64,000 nucleotides of DNA from SM1-73 sp964588305 (lineage in GTDB: Bacteria > Zixibacteria > MSB-5A5 > SM1-73). Under the pieces are notes generated by a model, which was not told the DNA's origin, did no database searches, and saw only the letters and a program-made list of their open reading frames with translations. The DNA is taken from NCBI GenBank assembly GCA_964588305.1, contig CAZPOP010000001.1:124001-188000 (forward strand). The letters are read 5' to 3'. The position numbers were made by a program, and so were the translations under genes. How positions within the stretch are numbered: the stretch's first letter is position 1; every line of letters begins with the position of its first letter. Below are positions 33,999 to 45,200 of the stretch, piece by piece.

Positions 33999-35246
33999 AT
34001 GGTAGAATTTGACAAACTGACTGTTCCCACCAAGGGGGAAAAGATCGAGATTGAAGGGGATAAGTTAAAAGTCTCGGACAATCCCATAATACCGGTGATC
34101 GAAGGGGATGGTATCGGACCGGACATCATGAGGGCGACGAGAAGGGTGCTGGATGCTGCCGTCGAGAAAACCTATGATGGCAAGAAGAAGATAGAATGGT
34201 TCGACATCTATGCCGGCGACGCAGCTATGGCGAAGTACGGTGAGGTTCTCCCAAAGGATACTTTTAAAGCCATTGAGCATTTTATAGTAGCCCTAAAAGG
34301 ACCACTGACCACTCCGGTGGGAGGGGGTTACAGAAGCTTGAATGTGACCCTGCGGCAGGTCCTAAACCTCTATGCCTGCGTCAGGCCGGTGCGCTATTTC
34401 GAGGGTGTTCCCTCCCCGGTGAAACATCCGGAAAAGATGAACGTGATCATCTATAGAGAGAACACGGAGGACGTCTACGCCGGAATCGAATGGGCTGAAG
34501 GTACCGACGACGTGAAGAAGCTGATCACCTGGTTGAACAAAACCTACAACTTGACAATCAGACTCGACTCAGGAGTGGGAATAAAGCCCATAAGCATTAC
34601 CGGCACAGAGAGACTGGTTCGCAAAGCCATCAAATACGCCTTGGAATTCGGTCGAAAGTCGGTGACCCTGGTGCACAAAGGTAACATAATGAAATACACC
34701 GAAGGTGCCTTCAGGGACTGGGGGTACAAGCTGGCAACCAGGGAGTTCAGGAACCAAGTGGTCACCGAGGACGAGTTGTGGAGTAAATACGACGGCAAGA
34801 TGCCCGAGGGGAAATTGCTGGTCAAGGACAGAATTGCCGACAGCATGTTCCAACAGGTTCTGACCAGAACGGATGAATATGATGTGGTGGCCACTCCCAA
34901 TCTGAATGGTGATTATCTTTCCGATGCCTGTGCCGCTCAAGTTGGTGGTCTGGGGATGGCACCCGGTGCCAACATCGGAGATTTCGTGGGACTCTTCGAG
35001 GCCACCCATGGAACCGCCCCCAAGTATGCCAACAAGGATATGGTGAATCCCGGTTCTCTCATTCTTTCCGGCTGCATGATGCTCGAATATCTGGGTTGGA
35101 GAGACGCAGCCGACCTAGTCTACAAGGCCGTGGGGCAGACCATAAGACAGAAGAGAGTAACCTATGATCTGCACAGATTGATGGAAGGTGCCACCAAGCT
35201 AAAGACCTCGGAATACGGAACAGCCATAATCGAAAATATGGGCTAA
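33999..35246 (+). CDS. icd: Isocitrate dehydrogenase (NADP-type, E. coli Icd-like)
   Basis: 415 residues, homodimeric Icd family: PVIEGDGIGPDIM, GPLTTPVGGGYRSLNVTLRQ with the active-site Ser that is phosphorylated in E. coli, VIIYRENTEDVYAGIEW, GTERLVRKAIKYA, and FEATHGTAPKYANKDMVNPG. The adenine-binding end (RDAADLVYKAV, KTSEYGTAIIENM) resembles NADP enzymes. Oxidatively decarboxylates isocitrate to 2-oxoglutarate, or carboxylates in the reverse direction, supplying the Kor complex and glutamate synthesis. Start ATG follows GGAGGAG. No kinase/phosphatase gene is nearby. Confidence 0.95.
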   Translation: MVEFDKLTVPTKGEKIEIEGDKLKVSDNPIIPVIEGDGIGPDIMRATRRVLDAAVEKTYDGKKKIEWFDIYAGDAAMAKYGEVLPKDTFKAIEHFIVALKGPLTTPVGGGYRSLNVTLRQVLNLYACVRPVRYFEGVPSPVKHPEKMNVIIYRENTEDVYAGIEWAEGTDDVKKLITWLNKTYNLTIRLDSGVGIKPISITGTERLVRKAIKYALEFGRKSVTLVHKGNIMKYTEGAFRDWGYKLATREFRNQVVTEDELWSKYDGKMPEGKLLVKDRIADSMFQQVLTRTDEYDVVATPNLNGDYLSDACAAQVGGLGMAPGANIGDFVGLFEATHGTAPKYANKDMVNPGSLILSGCMMLEYLGWRDAADLVYKAVGQTIRQKRVTYDLHRLMEGATKLKTSEYGTAIIENMG

Positions 35247-35269
35247 TTAGGCTTCGGTCTTGAAACAGG

Positions 35270-35299
35270 CGAGCACCTAACTTAAGTTAGGTGCTCGCA
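35270..35299. terminator. Perfect 30-bp inverted repeat after icd
   Basis: GCGAGCACCTAAC-TTAA-GTTAGGTGCTCGC, 13 paired bases with no mismatch. No T-run follows, so it may be a transcript-stabilising hairpin rather than a terminator. Confidence 0.55.
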
Positions 35300-35382
35300 C
35301 GTTATGGGCTGGATGAATAATCAGATCAGAACGCATTCTACCCCATCTTTAGAACGCACATCCACAGGTCAGTGCCCACAAG

Positions 35383-35412
35383 AAAAAAGCCCCGCGATGA
35401 GCGGGGCTTTTT
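35383..35412. terminator. Bidirectional intrinsic terminator
   Basis: AAAAAAGCCCCGC-GATGA-GCGGGGCTTTTT, lying between the converging icd (+) and M6 peptidase (-) genes. Confidence 0.85.
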
Positions 35413-35437
35413 AATAATGATCGACTGATCCGTCTCT

Positions 35438-38074
35438 TTACGCGCAGCCCTCCTCAGGCGGAGACCCACCAAGAAACAGATAGTTTATCAGATACATGAT
35501 GTCTGCTACGTCCACTACGCAATCCCCATTGGCATCTCCAGCTGCCATAGGCTCCGGCGCAGTACCACTTAGAAACAGATAGTTTATCAAAAACATTACG
35601 TCTGCCACGTCCACCGTCCCGTCACCGCTGGCATCTCCATAAACGTATCCCCAGGGAGCTGCCAGCCAATCCAAAACCGTCTGCATCACAACATGTGGCC
35701 GGGCAAGAGGCTGTCCCTGAAATTCCGCAGCAGTGTTCATCCCTTCGAAACCAAACCCAAAGAAGACCAGCTTATAATCTCCCTGAAACCTGAGTCCAGC
35801 CACAAGATCCGTGCGGTTCCATCCCGAACCGGCGTAGTTTAGAACCGTATCAGCTGAATCATCCGGAGCCAGCGCATCTTTCGAAATCTGGTTTTGAGGA
35901 CTGGGAATTCCCCATGGATACATGTACCAACCATCCCCGATGGTATCTCCTTCCACTCCCATGACCTGGCGCTCCATAACGCTGCCGTTGTCTAAGCTGC
36001 AGTGCAGATAATCGGTCAGAAAGGTCGAGTCCAAAGGATTGCCGGAGTTGGTGAGGGCCTCGGCTGCATCCTGACTGGTCATGAATAACCTGGCCCCTTT
36101 GTCCAGAAAGCTCATCAGGCTTTCCACCTGGGCTTGGGTGAACAACTCGGTTTTGTGATCACCGGTATACCAGATCAGGTACTTGTACATGTTGAACGAG
36201 AAATCCGGGTCCCCTTTGCCTTCGGTATCCCAGATATCATAGATGGTTCTCAGGGAGTCCAGGGCATCGGTGTAGTAGCTCTGGTAATCGGTCGCCGAGC
36301 CTGAATCGTCGTCCACAAGGAGAATCTCTGCATTTCCCGCCCAGACCTCGAACTCGAGATCTATGACGTAGGGGCCGGAGGCAGTATTACCTTCCACGTG
36401 CAGGGTGAGTATGGTCGGCCTTCCCGGAAAGAGCGGGTCCACCTCAAACTCCATAGCATCAGAATTGTTGTTGGCAGATCCACCGGTTCCAATGTCTCCC
36501 AGGTAGGAGTAGTCATCGGTAAAGACTATTCCGCCAGTATCAGCAAATACGGTGACCTCAGTGCCGTTTATGGGGAGCCAGATATTGGAGATGGTGAAGT
36601 AGAGTTTGACCGTCTCCCCGCCTTCCGGCCTGCCGTCTCCGTCACCTCCAAGCAGATCGTCCAAGATGAACTCGTCCAACGAGAGGCCGGGCCTGGACCA
36701 GTTTACATCCATGTCGGCATACATGGCCGAATCAGAGTCCGAGATATTCCAAACCGCAACCTGGGTAGAGTTATCATAGTAATTGCGGCTGCCGGGATTG
36801 GTGGTGTCGTTAAAGGCTCTTTTGTCGTAATATCCCGGAAAGGGATCCCCTGAGTTTCCTTGATTCGGAGAACCATAGCACCCTTCCAGCTGGAACAATC
36901 CATCCGCTTGCTCCAAAGCCACCTGATAGTGCGGATTTGCGGGGTCTCCCGGACACCACTCGTCATCGTTAGAGCCGTTATTATCCACGTGATATATCAT
37001 TAGGCCATCTCCGGGTAAGTACTTGTCGAAGCCGACCTTCTGTCTGTTCTCCACGAGAAAATATTGTGACCCACCTATACCTGAGGTGTAGAGCCGATAC
37101 GAGACCGGAGAGGTCTCGGCCTGCAGAATCTCCACATCTGTGCGGTTCTCCGTGAGCTGATCCGCGCTCGAAAAGCCCAACTGTAACTTGCACCAGCCAT
37201 CGAAATGAGCAGGAGTCCTTCCGCTGTTGTTCCAGGAACCACCGGCCATAATAGACCATTTCCCCAGTCCCTCTGACTCACCGCCGTAATCATAAAGGTC
37301 CGGCAAACCCAAGTAATGTCCATACTCATGGCTGAAAACTCCTATATCCACCAAGCCGCCGGAGCGAACCTCCGGGTCCATGTTGAAAGTATAGAACTTC
37401 ACTCCATCCTTCACCACAACGCTCTGCATTTGCCATTTATGAGACCAGATATCGTCGTCGCTACCTGTTTGCTCAGCTCCTGGGCCGGCATGGATTACTA
37501 TGAAACCATCCACCCACCCGTCGCCATCATGATCGTATTCTGAGAAGTCTACATACGGGTCGGCCGCATCCAATGCGTCTTCTGCCAGTTTCTGAGTGTT
37601 GTGAGGATAGGGACCGGTACCGTTCAATCCCGCAACATAGTACGAGTATAACTCCGGCATCCTGTACCAGCCGGTCACACCTCCCACCAGATCAAGCTGT
37701 CCATAGGAGTTTTCCAGGTAATAGTCCCTCATGCTGCCGGTGGGATAAGCAAAACCTTCGCTGAAAAGAAGAGCCGAAAACTCGCTGGTGTCGTAGGAAT
37801 GCACGTTGTCGTCGAAATCCACACAGATGATTATGGGGCTTAAGGTATCAGTCACCAGAGAACCATCCTTGGCGAATTTGAGGGGAGGATCGGGATTAGG
37901 CGCCCACACTCCTTTCTCTCGAGCGACTTTTGCTCGCTGTACCCACTCCTCCAGCTTTCCTTCATTCCTGAGCCTTTCGACCAGCTCAGGAGAAAGAGAT
38001 ACTGCCTGAGCATCCACACCAAAAGCTAGGATCAGAAAGGCAAGAAGCAGGCTGAAGATTCTGAAACGATTCAT
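35438..38074 (-). CDS. Secreted M6 (immune inhibitor A-like) metalloprotease with dockerin-like C-terminus
   Basis: 878 residues from the ATG at 38072-38074, seven bases after AAAGGAGG; the ATG just before it is an alternative and the 33-codon upstream extension is not needed. Signal peptide (to about residue 24), then the M6 domain with SHEYGHYLGLPDLYDYG, the extended zinc motif HExxHxxGxxD, around residue 250. Middle part (about 500-600) is an Ig-like beta module and residues about 620-780 a domain with a ThuA/glutamine-amidotransferase-like look (LLVDDDSG, TSQDAAEALTNSG). Ends with two dockerin-like repeats. Predicted extracellular protein degradation, alongside the two C25 peptidases upstream. 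Confidence 0.88.
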   Translation of the reverse strand: MNRFRIFSLLLAFLILAFGVDAQAVSLSPELVERLRNEGKLEEWVQRAKVAREKGVWAPNPDPPLKFAKDGSLVTDTLSPIIICVDFDDNVHSYDTSEFSALLFSEGFAYPTGSMRDYYLENSYGQLDLVGGVTGWYRMPELYSYYVAGLNGTGPYPHNTQKLAEDALDAADPYVDFSEYDHDGDGWVDGFIVIHAGPGAEQTGSDDDIWSHKWQMQSVVVKDGVKFYTFNMDPEVRSGGLVDIGVFSHEYGHYLGLPDLYDYGGESEGLGKWSIMAGGSWNNSGRTPAHFDGWCKLQLGFSSADQLTENRTDVEILQAETSPVSYRLYTSGIGGSQYFLVENRQKVGFDKYLPGDGLMIYHVDNNGSNDDEWCPGDPANPHYQVALEQADGLFQLEGCYGSPNQGNSGDPFPGYYDKRAFNDTTNPGSRNYYDNSTQVAVWNISDSDSAMYADMDVNWSRPGLSLDEFILDDLLGGDGDGRPEGGETVKLYFTISNIWLPINGTEVTVFADTGGIVFTDDYSYLGDIGTGGSANNNSDAMEFEVDPLFPGRPTILTLHVEGNTASGPYVIDLEFEVWAGNAEILLVDDDSGSATDYQSYYTDALDSLRTIYDIWDTEGKGDPDFSFNMYKYLIWYTGDHKTELFTQAQVESLMSFLDKGARLFMTSQDAAEALTNSGNPLDSTFLTDYLHCSLDNGSVMERQVMGVEGDTIGDGWYMYPWGIPSPQNQISKDALAPDDSADTVLNYAGSGWNRTDLVAGLRFQGDYKLVFFGFGFEGMNTAAEFQGQPLARPHVVMQTVLDWLAAPWGYVYGDASGDGTVDVADVMFLINYLFLSGTAPEPMAAGDANGDCVVDVADIMYLINYLFLGGSPPEEGCA

Positions 38075-38166
38075 CATACATCCTCCTTTGGTCTTTGGTT
38101 GATTCTCTGGATCAATATCGTGTTTCCGTTGTCTGGTAATACAAAAAGGATTCGTCCCTAGGGAAA

Positions 38167-41100
38167 TTATCGGCATTCCTGCGGAGACGCTCCTCCCGCA
38201 AATAAATAATTGATGAGATAGGCCACATCGGCGACATCCACCAACCCGTCGCAGTTGACATCCGCCTTTTCCAAAGGAATCGGCGGAGAGCCTTGGTTGA
38301 AAAGATAGTTAATCAAAAAGAGGGCGTCCGCTATATCTACTTCCTCATCACCCGTGACGTCCCCGGCGATGGTGGCTGCGATTGGTCCCACCCTCACGTC
38401 ATCTATGTAAAAGCCTTCCCCGTCGTGCGGGTATTCCGAATCGCTGACGAAGCTGAATCTCACCTGAATAATGCTGCCGGCTGGAATATGAGAAAGATCG
38501 TACCTCCATTCCATCCAATCGTTGCCGGTGTTGTAAAATGAATCCAAGGCGCCGCCGGTTCCGATAAAATCCAGCGTGTCCGTGTCGAACTCACTGTGAA
38601 CCACCTCCACGTAGATTCCGTCCACATCATAATTGGTCACGTCGTACCAGAGCCAGAAGGAAAGATATGATTCCGGCTCCACCGTTATGGGTGGACTCTT
38701 AAGCCGGCAGTTCATGTTATTCTCAAAATTCCAGGAACCTTCGTTTCCGTTATACCAACTTGAATCTCCCGAATTGGCTCTGTGAGAGGTGAGATGCCAC
38801 ATGTCACCCGTGCCCTGGTGAGTCCATCCACCTGCTCCGGATTCCATATCGTCCTCAAAACCTGCCTCTCCGATGCTCAAGATGAAGCTGTCCTGGAAGG
38901 CGTATCCGTCGGTGGTGGAGGTCAGCAGACTGAGATGAGGAAAATGCGGGGTGGGGCAGCCAGGAAGCACCGCAACCTGCCAAGCAGCTACCTGTACCTC
39001 TTCGGGCAGGAAACTCGAAAAGTCAGCCAGACTATCATCGATCGTCAGGTAAGGGTCAGAGCTGGAAACACGTCCCTCCACCTCCCGGCCAACTCCTGAT
39101 CCCATATTTCTGACCCAGAGGTCAAGGTTAAACGTCTCACCCGGCTCGGGAATTCCATTGGCATTTCCGTCCGAGTCGTTTACCGTGTAACGTTCATAAC
39201 CCAGGATGGGCGATGCCGCAGTAAGCGCCACAATGCTCTGCCACAGGTTCCCATTATCGTCGGTTATTTCCAGGTCGAAGTAAATCACGTGCCCGTCGGG
39301 ACACCCTGGATTCACGGAGAAATTATATGCGCCCGGGCTGGTGGCTGCCCCTCCCGGATTGATGTTCCCGAAGGTCTGGGAACTATCAACCAAAGTAACA
39401 TAGGGATCGCCTGTGGAGTGCAGGATGGCACTTACGTTGGGGGCCAGGTCGCTTCCGTAGTTCCCCAGATTTATGAACATGTTTATGACTTCACCCGGGT
39501 TTACCATCCCGTCCCCGTTGCCGCCGGTCACATCATCTATCCCGTGGGTTTTGTATACTACATAGGGACCTGCCGCAGCCACCCAGGTGCTGTCATGATA
39601 GGGCATGAAATTGTGAGCCGTCACCGTCACATATAGTGCTCCCCCGGATGAGGGAGAAACGTTGAAACTGATTTGTCCGTGCAGGTTCGTGGACCCACGT
39701 TGATAGATCTCTTCATCCTTCATCACACATACCAAAGCGTTGGGCACCGGTTGGGAGCTTGAATCAGCGTCAAGCACGGTGACGGTGAAGAGGCTGGGCC
39801 CTTCCGGAACGGTATCCGAATATTCGACCGTCAGATATCCGGGGGTGTCCGTCCAGACGGGCATCTCCGGATCTCCCAGAAGATTGATCTCGTACTCGCA
39901 CCATCTGTAGACGTTCTCCTGTCCGGCTCTGGACACATAGACGCTCTTCATGTCCGCGAGTGTGGCTCCGATGCGGTGGACGTCTCTGGAAAACAAGGCC
40001 GCAAAGAATTGCTGATCGAATCTGTCGGAGTAGCCGTATTCCGGATTTCCCGGCGATCCCCAGCCGTATCGCGAATTCCCCACGAAAGCCACCCCTCCTC
40101 CTTCGGAGTTGATCAAAAACGCCTCGCCGATGCAATACTCATCAAAGGCTCCAGGCCAGCAGCCTATGGAATACAAAATGGAGTTGCGGGGATGGTTATT
40201 CAATTGCAGCATGTCGGACCGATTCACCACCTGCGTCTCATTGACCGACAGAAGATCGATCCAGGCGTGTCCATTGTGATTGATAATACCCTGGCCCGCA
40301 TCCATTGCCGCTAACACCTGCGCCTTGGTACCGCCGGAGGATTCATATACCTTGGTGATGGGATCGAATCGAGCAGGAACATACTTCTGGTCGATCATGT
40401 CCTTTGCCATCCCCCCGTCCGTATAAGGATTCCACCACAGTACCATGGCGAAGAAAAGCATATTGGTCTGGTAGTCGGTGGGAGGGCTCATCTCGTAGGC
40501 TAAAAGCTTGGGAAGCCACCATTCCAGGCGGCTCAGACTGCTGCAGGAAGCTCTTCCCACAAAGACATCCGGATACATGTCGACGGAGTCTTCCACCTCC
40601 CCGTAGATGTGATTTCCGTTAGCGTCCCAGGTGCCGTCCAGATCGGAATAGTACAGATCGCATCTGATCTGGTTGCCGGTCGCACCGCCGTATTCACAAT
40701 CCATGGCCCAGGCGATCCGATCCGGAACCATGTTGGTGTCCCCGCCCAGCAAGACCCAGATGGTTCCCCAGTTCTGGTAGGCATCCTTGATGAAATTTCT
40801 GACCTTCTCGGCATCATCATAACCCGAATAGTTGGCATAAATCCAATCGGTGGTGACGATTTTGGCAGGAACACCCTTCTGGGTCTTCCAGTCGGCTAAA
40901 GCCTGAAAGGTGGTGACAAAGGTGGTATCGGTGATGATAACGTATTCGTAATCGGCTGGGGAGAGCACAGAGGAGAACATCTCCTCCGGGCTAAGATCCA
41001 GGGAAGAGCTTTTGGGGTTCAGAACGGCCGTGTCCATAATGTTTTGATAGACCGCTTTCACGCCTTCGGATCTTTTCTTCACGGGGAGTGGTTTTCTCCC

Positions 41101-41637
41101 ACCAGAGGTATAGCGGATCTCGAATTCTATATGTGAATAGAATTTGATCTTCTTCTGCGAAGGTATGTATTGAACCGGATAGACTAAAATCCCGGCCAGC
41201 TGATAACCACCCAAGAATCCAGTTCCGGTGCATTCCAATAACTTGCCCGGGTATTCTTCGCCCAGACTGTACACTTTCGATTTGGGTTGGATAAAAGAGA
41301 CGGACTCATCCATCAGAGAGAGGATTCGGGGTGGCTGGGCTGGAAATACCTCGTAGTTGCCGGACAGAATCCGGCTTTCCGAGCCGGTCACTCTCACCTG
41401 CTCGACTTTTGAACCTGGGGGCAAGGTCACATGCAAGAGCTTCACCGGAAGCTGAGGCTCTCCCACCTGGTCGGTGATCTCACAGCCTTTGAGATAGATG
41501 ATGTCAGATCCCTGTGACGCAGAGAAGACCAGATCTGCGACGGAAAAATCCACCGTTTGGGAGATCTGGCCAGCGTCAGCCTGACAAATGCTAAAAAGCA
41601 AAATCACAGTCCAAACTAAAAGCACTCTGGTTAGCAT
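38167..41637 (-). CDS. Gingipain-type (C25) cysteine protease with dockerin-like C-terminus, copy 1
   Basis: 1156 residues. Signal peptide 1-23, C25 propeptide-like region (about 30-215, ending in VKKRSEG), catalytic domain with INHNGHAW (His454/457) and YSIGCWPGAFD (nucleophile Cys493), followed by the gingipain Ig-like region, CARDB-like beta modules (about 680-900), a jelly-roll domain (about 930-1085, ESYLSFWLWYDVTNYDVDGI) and two dockerin-like repeats. Cleaves proteins outside the cell. Start ATG follows AAAGGAG. Closely related to the next gene upstream, a tandem duplicate. Gene order on this strand is C25, C25, M6. Confidence 0.9.
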   Translation of the reverse strand: MLTRVLLVWTVILLFSICQADAGQISQTVDFSVADLVFSASQGSDIIYLKGCEITDQVGEPQLPVKLLHVTLPPGSKVEQVRVTGSESRILSGNYEVFPAQPPRILSLMDESVSFIQPKSKVYSLGEEYPGKLLECTGTGFLGGYQLAGILVYPVQYIPSQKKIKFYSHIEFEIRYTSGGRKPLPVKKRSEGVKAVYQNIMDTAVLNPKSSSLDLSPEEMFSSVLSPADYEYVIITDTTFVTTFQALADWKTQKGVPAKIVTTDWIYANYSGYDDAEKVRNFIKDAYQNWGTIWVLLGGDTNMVPDRIAWAMDCEYGGATGNQIRCDLYYSDLDGTWDANGNHIYGEVEDSVDMYPDVFVGRASCSSLSRLEWWLPKLLAYEMSPPTDYQTNMLFFAMVLWWNPYTDGGMAKDMIDQKYVPARFDPITKVYESSGGTKAQVLAAMDAGQGIINHNGHAWIDLLSVNETQVVNRSDMLQLNNHPRNSILYSIGCWPGAFDEYCIGEAFLINSEGGGVAFVGNSRYGWGSPGNPEYGYSDRFDQQFFAALFSRDVHRIGATLADMKSVYVSRAGQENVYRWCEYEINLLGDPEMPVWTDTPGYLTVEYSDTVPEGPSLFTVTVLDADSSSQPVPNALVCVMKDEEIYQRGSTNLHGQISFNVSPSSGGALYVTVTAHNFMPYHDSTWVAAAGPYVVYKTHGIDDVTGGNGDGMVNPGEVINMFINLGNYGSDLAPNVSAILHSTGDPYVTLVDSSQTFGNINPGGAATSPGAYNFSVNPGCPDGHVIYFDLEITDDNGNLWQSIVALTAASPILGYERYTVNDSDGNANGIPEPGETFNLDLWVRNMGSGVGREVEGRVSSSDPYLTIDDSLADFSSFLPEEVQVAAWQVAVLPGCPTPHFPHLSLLTSTTDGYAFQDSFILSIGEAGFEDDMESGAGGWTHQGTGDMWHLTSHRANSGDSSWYNGNEGSWNFENNMNCRLKSPPITVEPESYLSFWLWYDVTNYDVDGIYVEVVHSEFDTDTLDFIGTGGALDSFYNTGNDWMEWRYDLSHIPAGSIIQVRFSFVSDSEYPHDGEGFYIDDVRVGPIAATIAGDVTGDEEVDIADALFLINYLFNQGSPPIPLEKADVNCDGLVDVADVAYLINYLFAGGASPQECR

Positions 41638-42274
41638 ATCTGCTCCTTTAGATCAATAAGCCAACGACTATAACAGACGAGAGGATCGTCACGTCATGTG
41701 CCAAGGTTTCGTTCGGGAAGAATCCTCTTTGGCCGGGGAAGCCGTGAAGATTCGCTCCGCGTCCTGCATCTCCAATAGCCTATACGCAAGAAGTTAATAT
41801 ACTTCTTCATTCTTCACATAGTAACAAAAACTATACCAAAGGCATCTTTTGCAATGCAAACTTATCGACTTGCGTAATCTCAAGAAGGTCAATCGATTGC
41901 AATCTCGTCGGGGAAAAGAGGAGACCCTCTTCTTCGAAGGAAGAATGCACTTTCGCAGAAACCTGCGATCAGAAGCGTAGAACGCTCATTTAAGCCGTTC
42001 TGAAACACCAAGTAGTGAATTCGCAGAATCTTACGGGCATCCGGCTCTTAGCTGCGGGAATTCTCGAAGGATTAAGGTCTGACCTCTTTAAGCTTACACG
42101 CATCTGCTCCGAGAACTTTGCTCCTCGGCCGAACATTCTCGCCGTTTTTAAACCGTTGGTGCGGGGCATGCTTGCCCCGCACCTTATTTGCAGAAACCTA
42201 ACTTGTCAATTTCTACCTTCGGCAACGTATCATGAAGCTCAACCTTACGTTTTACGCATCGGGTAGCGAATGTA
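41638..42274. other. 637-bp spacer between the two C25 peptidase genes
   Basis: No supported gene. The only clear structure is the hairpin at 42158-42183. The rest shows nothing recognisable on either strand. Confidence 0.5.
42158..42183 (-). terminator. Hairpin after C25 copy 2, possible terminator
   Basis: GGTGCGGGGC-ATGCTT-GCCCCGCACC, ten perfect pairs. The minus-strand 3' side reads AACGGTTTAAAAAC, not a T-run, so termination strength is doubtful. Confidence 0.45.
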
Positions 42275-45200
42275 TTAGTAACACTCTTGCGGCGGCGAAC
42301 CTCCGATGAACAGATAATTTATCAAATAGATCACGTCGGCGACGTCCACTATCCCGTCGCAATTGACGTCTCCGTTTTCCGGTGGAATTCGAGACGGCTC
42401 GTCCACGAAAAGATAATTGATCAAAAAGATAACGTCTGCGACATCCACCGTTCCGTCACCGGTAACGTCTCCGGCCACGGCGCTTGTCACCGGTCCCACC
42501 TTGAGATCATCTATGTAGAAACCTTCTCCGTCATGAGGATACTCGTCATCGCTTTCGAAGGTGAACCTAACCCGGAGGGTGCTGCCCGGAGGGAGGAACG
42601 AGAGATCATAGCTGTATTCCATCCAGTCGTTTCCGGTGTTTAAGACTGAATCCAGGGCGCCGCCGGTTCCGATGAAGTCAAGCGTATCCGAAACGCCCGT
42701 TGATGCGTCGACGAGTTCCACGTGTATCCCATCCACTCCGTAATTTGTTACGTCATACCACAGCCAGAAGCCCAGATATGAATCGGGGCCCAAGATAAAG
42801 GAGGAACTTGTAAGCCAGCAATTCATGTTGTCGTTGAAGTACCAGGAACTCTCTATTCCGTTGTACCAGCTCGAATCTCCGGAGTGCGTTCGGTGGGAGG
42901 AAAGGTGCCAGAGATCGCCGGTACCCCCGTGAGTCCATTCATCTCTTCCCGATTCCATGTCGTCTTCAAAGCCGGGCTCTCCTACGGTCAGAATGAAGCT
43001 GTCTTCGAAAACGTATCCGTCATCTGTCGACGTCTGCAAATGAAACCACGGGAAATTGGTATCGGGGCTATCCGATAACAGATACACTTCAAAGGATCCA
43101 GCCGCAGATCCATCGGAGGCAATATCCCCGAATTGCGCGACCGCTTCATTGATCTGGACGTGAGAGTTGGAGGACGAAAGAACGCCTTCAACCTGGGATG
43201 CAAGCTCCTCGCCTGCGTTTTTCACCGATAGGTTCAGGTCAAACGTTTCGTCCGGTTCGGCAATCCCGTTGCCGTTTCCGGATTCATCGTTCACCGAGTA
43301 ACTCCGATAGCTCAAGAGAGGGGTGAACACGGTAAGGGCTACCATGCTATTCCACGAATCGCCATATCCTGTGTTGATCTCCAGATCGAAATAAATCACG
43401 TGGTCATTGGGACAAGCTAAATCCACAGCAAAGCTATACGCTCCAAAACTGGTGGCCGTCTCACCCGCATTGATGCTTCCGAATTCCTGCAGGCTGTCGG
43501 TCAGGCTGACGTAAGGATCGCCGGTTGAATGCAAAGTGGCGTTCACGTTATAAGCGATGTCGCTGCCATGATTCTTCAAGGTTATGGGCATACTGATGGT
43601 CTCGCCCGGATTCACCATTCCGTCTCCGTTCCCCAGGGAGACGTCGTCTATCTGGTGGCTTTGGTACAGCACGTAAGCGCCGTCACCGGCCGCCCAGGTG
43701 CTGTCCTGCACGGGCATGAAATTGTGAGCAGTGACCGTCACATGTAGTGGCCCGCCGGATGAGGGGGAGATGTCAAAATCGATCTGCCCCTGCGAGTCGG
43801 TCAATCCCCGCTGGTAGACTTCGTCTGTTTTCATCACACACACCAGAGCGCCGGGCACCGGTTGGGAGCTTCCCCCAGCATCAAGCACGGTAACGGCGAA
43901 AACGCTGGCCCCTTCCGGAACGGTATCGGAATATTCCACCGTCATCTCTTGCGGGGTATCGGTCCAGATGGACATCTCCGGTTCTCCCAGGAGATTGGTC
44001 TGATACATGCACCAGCGGTAGACGTTTTCCTGTTGCGACCAGGGGACGAAGAAGGTCTTCATATCCGCAACCGTGGCACCGATATGGTAGAAACCTCTGG
44101 CAAATAGGGCACCATAGAATTCTCGATCGTACCTATCGGAATACCCATACTTGGGGTTCCCCGGTGATCCCCAGCCATACCTTGAATTCCCTATGAAAGC
44201 CACACCTCCGCCATTTGCGTTGTTGATGAAGTGTTCACCTATGCAATCGTAATCAAAAGCGGCAGGCCAGCAGCCGATGGAGAACAGAATCGAATTCCGG
44301 GGACCATTATAAAGAGCATCCATATCCGATCTATAGAGATACCCGTTGCCCACTCCCATCACCTGATAATTGGCGTGTCCATCGTGGTTGATGATATTTT
44401 GACCTTCGTTCATGGCGGCGATAACCGCAGTCTTGGTCTCGTTTCCCAAATCCTCATAGAGTTTGGTGATGGGATCGAATTGAGGCGGCACGTACTTCTC
44501 GTCAACTAAGTCTTTTGCTAATCCCGAGTTGGTATAAGGGTCTGACCATAAGATCTCGGCACAGAAAAGCATCTTGGTGGTGTAGTCGGTTGGGGGGTTC
44601 ATCTCGTAGGTCAAAAGCTTGTTGACTAAGGCCAGTGCTTTGGTCTGATCACTGCAGGAGGCTCTCCCCACAAAGACGTCCGGATACATGTCGACAGAAT
44701 CCTCCACCTCGCCGTAAATGTGATTTCCGTTGGCGTCCCAGTTGCCGTCCATGTCGGAAAAATAGAGATCCCCTCTTATTTCATTCTCATCCGGATAGAA
44801 TCCCGCCTCACAATCCATGGCCCAGACAATTCTGTCCGGCACGACATTGCTGTCCCCACCCAACAGGACCCAGATGGTTCCCCAGTTCTGGTAAGCATCC
44901 TTGATGAAATTTCTCACCTTCTCGGCATCATCATAACCTGAGTAGTTGGCATAAATCCAGTCGGTGGTGACGATTTCGGCCGGCACTCCCTTTTTGGTCT
45001 TCCAGTCGGCCAAAGCTTGAAAGGTGGAGACAAAGCTGGTACTGGTGATGATAACGTATTCATAGTCGTTCGGAGGAAGCAGGGAGACCAAGACTTTCTC
45101 GGCCTCCATGTTCAGAGAGACACCTTCAGAATTCAGAGCGGATCTTTTCACGATACTCTCATAAAGCGCCTTCCCACCTTGAGATCTTTTCTTGACTGGA

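Noticed and set aside
35438..38176. Longer N-terminus of the M6 protease overlapping the C25 gene
   Set aside because: The signal peptide and the AAAGGAGG site place the start at 38074-38077; the extension is not protein-like.
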